Notes: generated by a model not told the origin, from the sequence alone. Shown: positions 34,880 through 44,328, numbered from the stretch's first letter. The stretch is DNA of 64,000 nucleotides from Burkholderia sp. WSM2232 (GCF_000472545.1 NZ_AWZV01000028.1:1-64000); one strand, 5' to 3'. Numbers and translations: made by a program.

Positions 34880-35134
34880 TTAAGCAGCCGGCTGCGCCTT
34901 TTGCGCTTCTTTCACGAGACGCTCGACCGTCGGCGACAGTTGTGCGCCAACGCCCTGCCAGTACGTGAGGCGGTCTTGAGCGATACGCAGAGCTTCGCCC
35001 TTCGTAGCGATCGGGTTGTAGAAGCCAACGCGCTCGATGAAGCGGCCGTCACGACGGTTACGCGAGTCGGTTGCGACGATGTTGTAGAACGGGCGCTTCT
35101 TGGAGCCGCCACGAGCCAAGCGGATGATGACCAT
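34880..35134 (-). CDS. rpsP: 30S ribosomal protein S16
   Basis: An 84-aa small-subunit protein starting MVIIRLARGGSKKRPFYNIV with the classic RDGRFIERVGFYNP motif. The ATG at 35134 has AAGGA seven bases upstream; the longer frame is ignored. It is the first gene of rpsP-rimM-trmD-rplS. The operon promoter should lie in the 165 bases up to the divergent sugar dehydrogenase gene. Confidence 0.98.
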   Translation of the reverse strand: MVIIRLARGGSKKRPFYNIVATDSRNRRDGRFIERVGFYNPIATKGEALRIAQDRLTYWQGVGAQLSPTVERLVKEAQKAQPAA

Positions 35135-35299
35135 ACTAGAATCCTTGAAAACCGGGGTTCGGAACGACTGAAACACGCGATTATAGCGGGAAACTGACGC
35201 CATAACAAACACTTACCGGCTTAAACTGAGCAATCCGGTTGCGCCGCCCATACAGCGCGGCCTCGCGACCTCGCGCAAACGCCTGAAGAACCTGACGGA

Positions 35300-36475
35300 A
35301 TGCCCGTGAAATCTCTGCCGCGAACCGCCCTTCCGCTTCTTCGTTCCGCCCGCCGGACAGTGTTCGTCTGTCTTTCGCACATTGCCCGCCCTGTGGCGGC
35401 GGCGCTACTGGCGACGTCCGCCTGCAGCGCTGCCGCGGCGCCGCCTGTCGAGCGCATCAAATTGCCAGCGGGCTTTCACATGGAAGTCCTGTCGGACGCG
35501 GTGCCCAGTGCGCGGGCCATGGCGTACTCGCCCAAGGGCATTCTTTATATAGGCAGTCTGGACGGCCACGTCTACGCGCTCGAACTAAACGGCACGAGGG
35601 TCGCCGCGCGCCATGTCGTAGCGGCGGGCCTCGAAGCCCCGATCGGCGTGGCGTGGCACAACGGCGCGCTGTATGTCTCGGCGGTGTCGCGAATCTTACG
35701 CTTTGATTCCATCGACACTCGTCTTAACGCGCCGCCGCAGCCAGCCGTCGTCACGGACAAATTGCCCGCCGAAACCCATCACGGCGCGAAATTCATCGCA
35801 TTCGGACCGGACGACAAGCTCTACGTCCCGCAAGGCGCGCCGTGTAATGTCTGCCTGAAGGACCGCGACCGCTACGCGATGATCGGCCGCATGAACCCGG
35901 ACGGCAGCCATTATGAGGTGGTCGCGCGCGGCGTGCGCAACTCGGTGGGCCTGGCATGGCATCCCGCCACACACGAACTCTGGTTCACCGACAACGGCCG
36001 CGACCTGCTCGGCGACGACTTACCCGACGACGAACTGAACCGCGCACCGCGCACCGGCCTGGATTTCGGCTTTCCCTACTGCCACGCGGGCACGGTAGCC
36101 GACCCGGAATTCGGCGCCGGCCACCCGTGCGACGGGTTTGCGCCGCCTGTGGCGAAACTCGGCGCGCACGTTGCGGCGCTCGGCATGCGCTTTTACAGCG
36201 GCCCGATGTTCCCGGCCGACTACCGCAACAACATTTTCATTGCCGAACACGGCTCCTGGAACCGCAGCAAGAAGGCCGGTTACCGCGTGGTGCGGGTCGT
36301 CACCGAACCGGACGGCAGTCATGCGCGGCAAGAAGTATTCGCCGAGGGATGGCTTCAGGCGGGAGAAACCGTTTGGGGCCGCCCCGCCGACGTCCTGCCG
36401 CTGCCTGATGGCTCCTTGCTGATCAGCGACGACTACGCCGGCGCCGTCTACCGCGTCACTTACTCTGCGCCATGA
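35300..36475 (+). CDS. Secreted PQQ-dependent sugar dehydrogenase-like protein (sorbosone dehydrogenase family)
   Basis: A 391-aa periplasmic protein. Residues 1-48 form a long signal region (IARPVAAALLATSACSAAAA). The mature domain is a beta-propeller of the glucose/sorbosone dehydrogenase family: PPVERIKLPAGFHMEVL, GLEAPIGVAWHNGALYV, ETHHGAKFIAFGPDDKLYVP, LWFTDNGRDLLGDD, RNNIFIAEHGSWNRS and the final LPLPDGSLLISDDYAGAVYRV. Cysteines in PCNVCLKD could bind a metal or form a disulphide. A putative lipobox (TSAC) within the signal makes a lipoprotein possible. Cofactor PQQ and substrate are inferred from family only. Confidence 0.88.
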   Translation: MPVKSLPRTALPLLRSARRTVFVCLSHIARPVAAALLATSACSAAAAPPVERIKLPAGFHMEVLSDAVPSARAMAYSPKGILYIGSLDGHVYALELNGTRVAARHVVAAGLEAPIGVAWHNGALYVSAVSRILRFDSIDTRLNAPPQPAVVTDKLPAETHHGAKFIAFGPDDKLYVPQGAPCNVCLKDRDRYAMIGRMNPDGSHYEVVARGVRNSVGLAWHPATHELWFTDNGRDLLGDDLPDDELNRAPRTGLDFGFPYCHAGTVADPEFGAGHPCDGFAPPVAKLGAHVAALGMRFYSGPMFPADYRNNIFIAEHGSWNRSKKAGYRVVRVVTEPDGSHARQEVFAEGWLQAGETVWGRPADVLPLPDGSLLISDDYAGAVYRVTYSAP

Positions 36476-36747
36476 GTGCTCAGGGCTGCAGGGCACGCGC
36501 GCGAGTTGCAGTCTGGCCTCGCCGGACGCGTGACAAACAGATGCCGACGTTGCCAACGAAAGCGGCAGCGCACCGGTCGCAAGGCTTCAGCTCACGCGCG
36601 CAGCGGTGAGGCGGAACGCCGCGTGACCTGCCATACGTCGGCGGCGTAGAATGCGCGACGGTCCGCCGCACTACGGTGCGCCGCTTCTTTTCACCACCTG
36701 TTGCCGAGCGCGGGTTCTTGACCGCTTGTGCCCCTGTCTGCCTTTAC

Positions 36748-37215
36748 ATGTCCACTGCTGCCTCGACCTCGACTCACTTTCGCTCCAAAACGATCACGGC
36801 TGCCCTGGCCTTCTTCCTGGGCACGCTCGGCGCCCACCGCTTCTATCTCTATGGGCCACGCGACATCTACGGCTGGGCGCATCTGATCGGTCTACTGGTC
36901 GGGATTCCCGGCGCAATGCTGCTGGTGGCAAGCGACCGCGCTTCCATGCTCGGCTGGGTGCTGGCATTTCCGGGCGCCGTCTCGATTCTGGCTGCGTTTC
37001 TCGCCGCGATCGTCTACGGTCTGCGGCCAGACGACAAATGGGACAGGCAATTCAACGCGCACACGCAGCGCAAAAGTCGTTCGGGCTGGACCGTTATTTT
37101 CGTGGTGATCTTTTCGCTGCTGATCGGCGCCTTCCTGTTGATGACCAGTCTTGCCATTGCCTTTCAGACCTACTTCGAAACGCAAGTGCAAGCGGCCAAG
37201 GAGCTGTCGCAGTAG
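36748..37215 (+). CDS. TM2-domain membrane protein
   Basis: A 155-aa inner-membrane protein. The TM2 domain is at residues about 14-60 (SKTITAALAFFLGTLGAHRF, YLYG), followed by a hydrophobic pair LGWVLAFPGAVSILAAFLAAIVYG, a cytoplasmic charged stretch (DDKWDRQFNAHTQRKSRSG) and a last helix VIFVVIFSLLIGAFLLMTSL. The start at 36748 is chosen because the TM2 family begins close to this point; no clear ribosome binding site is seen, and ATG 36676 is an alternative. It is convergent with the radical SAM gene, 17 bases apart. Function is unknown. Confidence 0.83.
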   Translation: MSTAASTSTHFRSKTITAALAFFLGTLGAHRFYLYGPRDIYGWAHLIGLLVGIPGAMLLVASDRASMLGWVLAFPGAVSILAAFLAAIVYGLRPDDKWDRQFNAHTQRKSRSGWTVIFVVIFSLLIGAFLLMTSLAIAFQTYFETQVQAAKELSQ

Positions 37216-37232
37216 CGCTGCCGCCCCGCGTG

Positions 37233-38378
37233 CTAGAAAAGATCAAGTTGAGGGCTGCCGCGGCTTGCCGCCTCGACCCGCGGCACCTCCTGACGCCGGA
37301 AATGCGACACATCCAGAATGCCGCGATCGCGCTGATTCAGCCCTAAACGGCGCACCGCCTTGTGAAAGCGCTGCTTGAGCAGATCCGCCCATAGACCTTC
37401 GCCCTTCATTCGGGTGGAGAAAGACGAGTCGTAATCTTTGCCACCCCGCATATCGCGCACTCGGGCCATGACCCGTTCAGCGCGATCGGGGAAATGCGCA
37501 CCGAGCCAGTCTTTGAACAGCGGCGCGACCTCCCACGGCAGGCGCAGCACGATATAGCTCGCGTTGCAGGCGCCTGCCTCCGCGCAAGCTTCGAGCACGC
37601 GCTCGATGTCGGGCTCGGTCACAAACGGAATGACCGGCGCAATGCTCACGCCGACCGGAATGCCCGCGTCGCTCAAAGTGCGAATTGTGCGCAAACGCCG
37701 GGACGGTGTGGCCGCCCGAGGTTCGAGCGTGCGGGCGATGTCCGCGTCGAGCGTGGTAATGGTGATGGCCGCCATGAATTGGCCGCGAGCCGCCATGGGC
37801 GCAAGCAGATCCAGGTCGCGCTCGATCAGCGACGACTTGGTGATTGCCGCAAACGGATGATTGCGCTCGCTCAGCACTTCGACCACGCGCCGCGTGAGGC
37901 GCCACTCGCGTTCCGCAGGCTGCCACGCGTCGGTATTGACACCCAGCGCGATGGGCTCCGGCTCATACGATTTTTTCGACAGCTCACGCTCGAGCAATTC
38001 CGGCGCATTCACTTTCGCGTAGATCCGGCTCTCGAAGTCGAGCCCAGGCGAGAGGCCGAGGTAACTATGCGTGGGCCGCGCGAAACAATAGATGCAACCG
38101 TGCTCGCAGCCGCGATACGGATTGAGCGACACGCCGAACGGAATGTCCGGCGACGTGTTCCGCGTCAGAATGCTTTTCGCCTTTTCCTCGAACACCTGTG
38201 TGCGGAGTACCTTTGGCGCTCCGTCTTCTTCCGGCCCGGCTACCCAGCCGTCGTCCACCGCTTCACGCTGGTCGACTTCGTAGCGGCCCTGCAGGTTCGT
38301 CACCGCGCCGCGGCCCTTGCGGGGCGCGGGCGGCGCGATTGGATATTCGGCGATGGTATCGGTACGGGGTTCGGTCAC
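37233..38378 (-). CDS. PA0069-family radical SAM protein
   Basis: A 381-aa iron-sulphur enzyme related to SplB-like radical SAM proteins. The cluster-binding cysteines are Cys 91, 95 and 98 (RGCEHGCIYCFA), a CX3CX2C motif. Downstream are the SAM-binding region GVNTDAWQPAEREWRLTRRV, ITKSSLIERDLDLL, the VSIAPVIPFVTEPD strand and a C-terminal helical segment. Substrate is unknown; the resemblance to spore photoproduct lyase raises a nucleic-acid repair idea, but this is not supported directly. It lies 72 bases upstream of the 3' end of the Lrp-type gene, on the same strand. Confidence 0.9.
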   Translation of the reverse strand: MTEPRTDTIAEYPIAPPAPRKGRGAVTNLQGRYEVDQREAVDDGWVAGPEEDGAPKVLRTQVFEEKAKSILTRNTSPDIPFGVSLNPYRGCEHGCIYCFARPTHSYLGLSPGLDFESRIYAKVNAPELLERELSKKSYEPEPIALGVNTDAWQPAEREWRLTRRVVEVLSERNHPFAAITKSSLIERDLDLLAPMAARGQFMAAITITTLDADIARTLEPRAATPSRRLRTIRTLSDAGIPVGVSIAPVIPFVTEPDIERVLEACAEAGACNASYIVLRLPWEVAPLFKDWLGAHFPDRAERVMARVRDMRGGKDYDSSFSTRMKGEGLWADLLKQRFHKAVRRLGLNQRDRGILDVSHFRRQEVPRVEAASRGSPQLDLF

Positions 38379-38450
38379 GGTCGTTCGGATGCGGGCTGAC
38401 CTGTATAAATATACAGTGTTTACGCCGTTTGTCGAGTCCCGTTCGAACCG

Positions 38451-38951
38451 CTAACGCGTGGCGTCGTCCCCCACCGGAATGGTGAGCGTTTCCTTGATCT
38501 CTTCCATCACCACATAACTTTTCGACTGCACCGCGCCGGGTAGCTGAAGCAGGATATCGCCGAGCAGCTTGCGGTAGTCAGCCATTTCGCCGATGCGCGC
38601 CTTGATCAGGTAGTCGAAATCGCCGGACACGAGGTGGCATTCCAGCACCTCGGGAATCTTCTGCACCTCGCGCCGGAACTGGTCGAACATGTTGCCGCTC
38701 TTGTGGTCGAGCGTGATTTCGACGAACACCAGCAGCGCCGCGCCAAGCTCCGCCGGATTCACGCGCGCATAGTAGCCGGTGATTACACCGTCGCGCTCCA
38801 TGCGCTTGACGCGCTCGATACACGGCGTGACCGACAGTCCGACCTGCTCCGCGAGGTCTTTCATGGCCATGCGGCCGTCCTGCTGCAGCAGGCGAAGAAT
38901 CTTGTGATCAAGCTTGTCGAGCGCTCGGACCGGTTGGCGTTGTGTGCGCAT
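38451..38951 (-). CDS. Lrp/AsnC-family transcriptional regulator, probable regulator of dadA
   Basis: A 166-aa regulator. Residues about 10-60 are the HTH (LDKLDHKILRLLQQDGRMAM, then VGLSVTPCIERVKRMERDGVI), and residues about 75-150 form the RAM ligand-binding domain (LVFVEITLDHKSGNMFDQF, CHLVSGDFDYLIKARIGEM). It is divergent from dadA across 164 bases of AT-rich DNA, the arrangement of Pseudomonas dadR-dadA, where the Lrp-type protein activates D-Ala/L-Ala catabolism. That function is inferred from context; a global Lrp role is the alternative. Confidence 0.92.
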   Translation of the reverse strand: MRTQRQPVRALDKLDHKILRLLQQDGRMAMKDLAEQVGLSVTPCIERVKRMERDGVITGYYARVNPAELGAALLVFVEITLDHKSGNMFDQFRREVQKIPEVLECHLVSGDFDYLIKARIGEMADYRKLLGDILLQLPGAVQSKSYVVMEEIKETLTIPVGDDATR

Positions 38952-39115
38952 GTTTTTTCTGAAAATCGAAAAAATACAATAACAAAACCTACAAGCTCCC
39001 CAATAGTATAGCGGTTAACACTGGGCGCCCCGCATTCCACGTCGTGAATCGAACGATTCAAAGCAAAACGGCGCAAGCACCGCCTTCGAATCCTTGCGAA
39101 TTTTCTGGAGCAGCT
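38952..39115. promoter_or_regulatory. Divergent promoter region between the Lrp-type regulator and dadA
   Basis: AT-rich 164 bases with runs such as AAAATCGAAAAAATACAATAAC near 38960-38985 and CCAATAGTATAGCGG near 39000-39014. Lrp-family sites are degenerate and AT-rich, which fits, but individual sites cannot be fixed by eye. Confidence 0.5.
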
Positions 39116-40402
39116 ATGCGAGTCGTCGTTTTGGGGAGTGGCGTCGTCGGGGTGACGAGTGCGTATTATCTGGCGCGCGCCGGTCATGACGTGACCGTCA
39201 TCGACCGCGAAGCCGGCCCAGCCCTGGAAACGAGTTTTGCCAACGCCGGCCAGATCTCGCCGGGATATGCGTCGCCGTGGGCCGCTCCCGGCGTGCCGTT
39301 GAAAGCCGTCAAGTGGATGTTCCAGAAGCACGCGCCGCTTGCCATTCGTCTGGACGGCACGCAGTTCCAGCTGCAGTGGATGTGGCAGATGCTGCAGAAC
39401 TGCACCGCCTCGCGTTACGCGGTCAACAAAGGCCGTATGGTCCGCCTCGCCGAATATAGCCGCGATTGCCTGCAAGCGCTGCGTGCCGAAACAGGCATTC
39501 AGTACGAGGGCCGCACAGGCGGCACGTTGCAGGTGTTTCGCACGCAGCAGCAATTCGACGGCGCAGCGAAAGACATCGCCGTGCTGCGCGAGGCCAATGT
39601 GCCGTTCGAACTGCTTTCGGCGTCCGAACTGGCCCAGGCCGAACCGGCGCTCGCCGCCGTCTCGCACAAGCTTACGGGCGGTTTGCGCCTGCCGGGCGAC
39701 GAAACCGGCGACTGTCAGATGTTCACTACGCGCCTCGCTGCGCTGGCCGAGCAAATGGGCGTCAAATTCCGCTACAACACGCCCATCGACGCGCTCGCCA
39801 TGGCCGGCGACCGCATTGCCGGCGTGCAATGCGGCAATGAACTCGTGCGCGCCGACTCGTTCGTTGTCGCGCTCGGATCCTATTCGACGAAATTTCTCTC
39901 CAGCCTCGTCAAGATTCCGGTGTACCCGCTGAAGGGTTATTCGATCACGGCTCCTATCGTCAACGAAGCCGCAGCACCGGTTTCCACCGTGCTCGACGAG
40001 ACCTACAAGATCGCAATCACCCGCTTCGACAACCGGATTCGCGTCGGCGGCATGGCTGAAATCGTGGGCTTCGACAAGTCGCTGCGGCAAGCGCGGCGCG
40101 AAACGCTCGAACTGTGCGTGAACGATCTATTCCCCGGCGGCGGCGACACGTCGAAGGCGAGCTTCTGGACCGGCCTGCGCCCCATGACGCCGGACGGCAC
40201 GCCGATCGTCGGCCGCACGCCGGTGCCGAATCTGTTTTTGAACACCGGCCACGGCACGCTCGGCTGGACGATGTCCTGCGGCTCCGGCCAACTGCTGGCC
40301 GACGTGATGTCCGGCAAGCAGCCCGCGATCAAGGCCGACGACCTGTCGGTGCATCGTTATCTCGGCGAGACAGGCGGCACGACTCGCCCGGCCTATGCGT
40401 GA
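39116..40402 (+). CDS. dadA: D-amino acid dehydrogenase, small subunit
   Basis: FAD enzyme at the inner membrane oxidising D-alanine and other D-amino acids to keto acids. The 428-aa product starts with the dinucleotide-binding VVVLGSGVVGVTSAYYLARA, followed by the DadA hallmarks NAGQISPGYASPWAAPGVPL and the C-terminal GLRPMTPDGTPIVGRTP and NTGHGTLGWTMSCGSGQLLAD. The ATG at 39116 has TCTGGAG five bases upstream. No alanine racemase gene (dadX) follows; the next gene is convergent, separated by a terminator. Confidence 0.96.
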   Translation: MRVVVLGSGVVGVTSAYYLARAGHDVTVIDREAGPALETSFANAGQISPGYASPWAAPGVPLKAVKWMFQKHAPLAIRLDGTQFQLQWMWQMLQNCTASRYAVNKGRMVRLAEYSRDCLQALRAETGIQYEGRTGGTLQVFRTQQQFDGAAKDIAVLREANVPFELLSASELAQAEPALAAVSHKLTGGLRLPGDETGDCQMFTTRLAALAEQMGVKFRYNTPIDALAMAGDRIAGVQCGNELVRADSFVVALGSYSTKFLSSLVKIPVYPLKGYSITAPIVNEAAAPVSTVLDETYKIAITRFDNRIRVGGMAEIVGFDKSLRQARRETLELCVNDLFPGGGDTSKASFWTGLRPMTPDGTPIVGRTPVPNLFLNTGHGTLGWTMSCGSGQLLADVMSGKQPAIKADDLSVHRYLGETGGTTRPAYA

Positions 40403-40476
40403 GGCTTGCCGGGTCGAGCGTCCGGCTTAACGCGTCTTCAGGCAGTGTGTAGTTGCACAAGCCGGCCCTAAGCCGA

Positions 40477-40508
40477 CAAAAAAAACGGCGCCCTCGCAAG
40501 GCGCCGTT
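40477..40508 (-). terminator. Terminator downstream of the acyl-CoA dehydrogenase gene
   Basis: Stem AACGGCGCC / GGCGCCGTT with a 7-base loop. The A8 tract on its left becomes T8 on the - strand. It also separates dadA from the convergent gene. Confidence 0.9.
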
Positions 40509-40556
40509 TCCATTCCGGGCAGCGGTTTTTGGTCGGGGCTCAAACCCCGCCGAATA

Positions 40557-42347
40557 TTAGAACTGATCCGCCGACAAAGCCAACACGCCCTCGCCACCCT
40601 TCGCACTGACAATCGAGGCCTCCAGCGCGCTCGCGAGCGGCAGCACGTGCTCGGCGTAAAACTGCGCGGTCGCGATCTTGGCGCCGTAAAACTGCGGGTC
40701 TTCGTCGCGCTTCTCTGCCGCCACCAGCAACGCGCGCGCCATTTGCCAACCGCCCAGCACGATGCCTGCGAGCTTCAGGTACGGCACGCTGCCGGCAAAC
40801 ACCGCGTTCGGATCGCCCTTCGTATTCGCGACGACAAAATCGACCACCGCGCTGAGCGAGCGCTGGCCCTGTGCGAGATATTTCCGCATCGACTCGAACG
40901 CTGCACCCTGCTGCGCGCCGAGCGACTCAACCGTTTCAGCGACGCCCGCAAGCAGCGACTTCGCGACCTTGCCGCCGTCGCGCACCGTCTTGCGTCCGAT
41001 CAGATCGTTGGCCTGAATCGCGGTCGTGCCTTCGTAGATCGGCAAAATGCGGGCATCGCGGTAATACTGCGCGGCGCCCGTCTCTTCGATGAAACCCATG
41101 CCGCCGTGCACCTGCACACCGAGGCTCGTCACGTCGACCGACAACTCCGTGCTCCAGCCCTTCACGATCGGCACCAGGAATTCGTTGATGGCCTGATGTT
41201 CGGCGCGCTTGCCCGCGTCCGGATGGCGATGCGCGATGTCGCTGTGCGCAGTTGCTACGTAGGCGAGCGCGCGCGATGCTTCGGTGAGTGCGCGCATTGT
41301 CGAGAGCATGCGGCGCACGTCGGGGTGCTCGATGATCGGGACCGGCTGTTTGGAGGAGCCGTCGACGGGACGGCTTTGCACGCGCTCCTTCGCGTAGGCG
41401 ACCGCCTTCTGATACGCACGGTCCGAGACGCCCACGCCCTGCATGCCGACCGCGAAGCGCGCCGCGTTCATCATGATGAACATGTACTCGAGGCCGCGGT
41501 TTTCCTCGCCGATCAGATGTCCGATTGCGCCACCGTGATCGCCGAATTGCAGTACCGCAGTCGGGCTCGCCTTAATGCCGAGCTTGTGCTCGATCGAAAC
41601 GCAATGCACGTCGTTGCGCTCGCCGAGCGACCCGTCTTCATTGACGAGGAACTTTGGCACGATGAAAAGCGAGATGCCCTTGACGCCCTCGGGCGCGCTC
41701 GGCGTGCGCGCAAGCACGAGATGCGCGATGTTCGCCGCCATGTCGTGCTCGCCCCACGTGATGAAAATCTTTGTGCCGAACAGCTTGAATGAGCCGTCGC
41801 CTTGCGGCTCCGCGCGAGTGCGCACGAGCGCGAGGTCGGAACCAGCCTGCGGCTCGGTGAGGTTCATCGTGCCGGTCCATTCGCCGGAAATGAGCTTGGG
41901 CACGTAGGTCTGTTTCTGCGCGTCGCTGCCGGCGGTCAGGAGCGCCTCGATCGCGCCGTCGGTCAGCAACGGGCAGAGCGCGAACGACAGGTTCGACGCA
42001 TTCAGCATTTCCACGCAAGGCGTGGCAATGAGCTTGGGCAGGCCCTGGCCGTCATAGTCGAGCGGATGCTGCACACCTTGCCAGCCGCCTTCGGCAAACT
42101 GGCGGAACGCTTCCTTGAAGCCCGGCGTGGCCGTCACCACGCCGTTGTTCCAACTGCTCGGATTGCGGTCGCCCTCGACGTTCAGCGGGGCCAGCACTTC
42201 TCCGCACAGCTTCGCCGACTCTTCGAGCACGGCCTGAGCGGTATCGAGGTTCGCGTCCTCGAAGCCTGGCAGCGTCGCGATCTGTTCGAGGTCCGCCAGT
42301 TCCTTCATCACGAACAGCATGTCCTTGATGGGCGCCGTATAGCTCAT
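40557..42347 (-). CDS. Acyl-CoA dehydrogenase
   Basis: A 596-aa FAD enzyme introducing the first double bond in beta-oxidation. The long form has an N-terminal extension (MSYTAPIKDMLFVMKELADLE region), the acyl-CoA dehydrogenase middle domain (GTMNLTEPQAGSDLALVRTRA, KIFITWGEHDM), the C-terminal helical domain (VQVHGGMGFIEETGAAQYYRD, RILPIYEGTTAIQANDL with the catalytic Glu region) and an extra about 130-residue C-terminal domain. The ATG at 42347 has a strong GGAGGAG upstream. It lies downstream of etfBA, which carry its electrons to ETF-ubiquinone oxidoreductase; a hairpin at 42372-42407 separates them. Confidence 0.95.
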   Translation of the reverse strand: MSYTAPIKDMLFVMKELADLEQIATLPGFEDANLDTAQAVLEESAKLCGEVLAPLNVEGDRNPSSWNNGVVTATPGFKEAFRQFAEGGWQGVQHPLDYDGQGLPKLIATPCVEMLNASNLSFALCPLLTDGAIEALLTAGSDAQKQTYVPKLISGEWTGTMNLTEPQAGSDLALVRTRAEPQGDGSFKLFGTKIFITWGEHDMAANIAHLVLARTPSAPEGVKGISLFIVPKFLVNEDGSLGERNDVHCVSIEHKLGIKASPTAVLQFGDHGGAIGHLIGEENRGLEYMFIMMNAARFAVGMQGVGVSDRAYQKAVAYAKERVQSRPVDGSSKQPVPIIEHPDVRRMLSTMRALTEASRALAYVATAHSDIAHRHPDAGKRAEHQAINEFLVPIVKGWSTELSVDVTSLGVQVHGGMGFIEETGAAQYYRDARILPIYEGTTAIQANDLIGRKTVRDGGKVAKSLLAGVAETVESLGAQQGAAFESMRKYLAQGQRSLSAVVDFVVANTKGDPNAVFAGSVPYLKLAGIVLGGWQMARALLVAAEKRDEDPQFYGAKIATAQFYAEHVLPLASALEASIVSAKGGEGVLALSADQF

Positions 42348-42371
42348 TTCTGCTCTCCTCCTGCCTGATGG

Positions 42372-42407
42372 AAAAAGGGCGCGGGACTTGTTCGGTCCTG
42401 CGCCCTT
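42372..42407 (-). terminator. Terminator between etfA and the acyl-CoA dehydrogenase gene
   Basis: A 13-base stem with one G-T wobble (AAGGGCGCGGGAC / GTCCTGCGCCCTT), loop TTGTTCG, followed on the - strand by TTTTTC. Partial termination here would uncouple etfBA levels from the dehydrogenase. Confidence 0.85.
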
Positions 42408-42478
42408 CGTGTGTCGCCAAACGCCTTAGGTGGCCTATTAGTGGCTTATTAGATGGCTTTCCGGTGACGCCAGGACGC

Positions 42479-43414
42479 TTAGCCGAGTTCGTTCACGAGT
42501 TCCGGCACGAGCGTGAACAGGTCGCCGACAAGGCCATAATCCGCGACGCTGAAGATCGGCGCTTCGGGGTCCTTGTTGATGGCCACGATCACCTTCGAGT
42601 CCTTCATGCCCGCCAGATGCTGGATCGCACCCGAAATGCCGACCGCCACATACAGTTGCGGCGCGACGATTTTGCCGGTCTGGCCGACCTGGTAGTCGTT
42701 CGGCACGAAGCCCGCGTCGACCGCCGCGCGCGAGGCGCCGAGCGCCGCGTTCAGCTTGTCGGCGAGCGGCTCCAGCACCTGCGTATAGTTCTCGCCGTTG
42801 CCCAAACCGCGGCCGCCCGAAACGATGATCTTCGCCGACGTGAGTTCAGGCCGGTCGAGCTTCGTCACTTCGCGGCTCAGGAACTGCGAGATGCCCGCGT
42901 CCGCAGCGGCCTCGATCTTCTCGACCGTTGCGCTGCCGCCTTCGGCCGCCACCGCATCGAAGCCGGTCGTACGCACGGTGATGACCTTGACCGCATCGGC
43001 CGATTGCACCGTGGCAATCGCGTTGCCCGCGTAAATGGGACGCTCGAACGTGTCGGCCGAATCCACTGCGGTGATGTCGCTGATCTGCGCGACGTCGAGC
43101 TTCGCGGCGATACGCGGCGCGATGTTCTTGCCGTAGGCGGTCGCGGCGGTCAGGATGTGCGAGTAGTCTTTCGCGACGTTCAGCACCGTAGCCTCGACGT
43201 TTTCTGCGAGACCTTCGGCCAGTTGCGGCGCATCCGCGAGCAGCACTTTCGAAACGCCCGCGATCTTCGCAGCAGCGTCCGCCGCGGCCTGCGCGTTGTG
43301 GCCGGCCACCAGCACGTGAATGTCGCCGCCGATCTTCTGCGCGGCTGCAATCGTATGCAGCGTCGCGGCCTTGATCGACTGATTATCGTGTTCTGCAATT
43401 ACCAGATTCGTCAT
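42479..43414 (-). CDS. etfA: Electron transfer flavoprotein, alpha subunit
   Basis: The FAD-binding subunit of ETF, which accepts electrons from acyl-CoA and other dehydrogenases. The 311-aa product has the N-terminal adenine-nucleotide-like fold (LVIAEHDNQSIKAATLHTI) and the conserved C-terminal FAD domain (IIVSGGRGLGNGENYTQVLE, VGQTGKIVAPQLYVAVGISG, IQHLAGMKDSKVIVAINKDP). GGGAGACAGGG precedes the ATG at 43414. It lies 16 bases after etfB. Confidence 0.97.
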   Translation of the reverse strand: MTNLVIAEHDNQSIKAATLHTIAAAQKIGGDIHVLVAGHNAQAAADAAAKIAGVSKVLLADAPQLAEGLAENVEATVLNVAKDYSHILTAATAYGKNIAPRIAAKLDVAQISDITAVDSADTFERPIYAGNAIATVQSADAVKVITVRTTGFDAVAAEGGSATVEKIEAAADAGISQFLSREVTKLDRPELTSAKIIVSGGRGLGNGENYTQVLEPLADKLNAALGASRAAVDAGFVPNDYQVGQTGKIVAPQLYVAVGISGAIQHLAGMKDSKVIVAINKDPEAPIFSVADYGLVGDLFTLVPELVNELG

Positions 43415-43430
43415 TTGCCCTGTCTCCCTG

Positions 43431-44180
43431 TCACAGCACCTTGGCTTCGGTCTTCAGCTTCTCGACCAGCGTCTTCACATCCGGCACCTTCACGCCGGCG
43501 GAACGCTTGGGCGGCTCGGCGACTTTCAGCGTCTTCAGACGCGGCGTGACATCGACGCCGAGGTCTTCGGGCTTGATCGTTTCCAGCGGCTTCTTCTTCG
43601 CCTTCATGATGTTCGGCAGCGTCACATAGCGCGGCTCGTTCAGGCGCAGATCGGTCGTGACCACAGCGGGTAGCTTGAGCGACAGCGTTTCAGCGCCGCC
43701 GTCCACTTCGCGCGAAACAGTTGCCTTGCCGTCAGCAACCACGACCTTCGACGCAAACGTCGCCTGCGGCAAACCCGCCAATGCGGCGAGCATCTGGCCG
43801 GTCTGGTTGGAGTCGTCGTCAATGGCCTGCTTGCCGAGAATCACCAGTTGCGGCTGTTCCTTGTCGACCAGTGCCTTCAGCAGCTTGGCAACGGCCAGCG
43901 GCTGTAACTCTTCGTTCGACTCGATGAGGATCGCGCGGTCCGCGCCGATTGCGAGCGCCGTGCGCAGCGTTTCCTGCGATTGCGTGACGCCGCACGACAC
44001 GGCGATCACCTCGGTGGCCACGCCCGCTTCTTTCAGGCGAACCGCTTCTTCAACCGCGATTTCGTCGAACGGATTCATCGACATCTTCACGTTCGCGATG
44101 TCGACGCCCGTGCCGTCCGACTTGACCCGGACCTTCACGTTGTAGTCGACCACTCTCTTCACTGGCACCAGGATTTTCAT
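43431..44180 (-). CDS. etfB: Electron transfer flavoprotein, beta subunit
   Basis: A 249-aa partner of EtfA, binding AMP structurally and contacting the dehydrogenase. Characteristic segments: MKILVPVKRVVDYNVKVRV, KMSMNPFDEIAVEEAVRLKE, LVILGKQAIDDDSNQTGQML and LRLNEPRYVTLPNIMKAKKK. The ATG at 44180 has GGAG seven bases upstream; a GTG two codons earlier is rejected. It is the first gene of etfBA, with its promoter in the 230-base gap to the metQ 3' end. Confidence 0.97.
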   Translation of the reverse strand: MKILVPVKRVVDYNVKVRVKSDGTGVDIANVKMSMNPFDEIAVEEAVRLKEAGVATEVIAVSCGVTQSQETLRTALAIGADRAILIESNEELQPLAVAKLLKALVDKEQPQLVILGKQAIDDDSNQTGQMLAALAGLPQATFASKVVVADGKATVSREVDGGAETLSLKLPAVVTTDLRLNEPRYVTLPNIMKAKKKPLETIKPEDLGVDVTPRLKTLKVAEPPKRSAGVKVPDVKTLVEKLKTEAKVL

Positions 44181-44328
44181 GCACACGCTCCAAAGTTACG
44201 AATACGTCAACCCAACGAACATTATAACGACTGCCCTCGTGGCGGCCTTGTCGCGGGCGCTCTTGCAGGAGAATATCGCTCCCCAGCGGCGTGACGGAAA
44301 TAACGAACGGTCGTTCTATTTTAACCGC

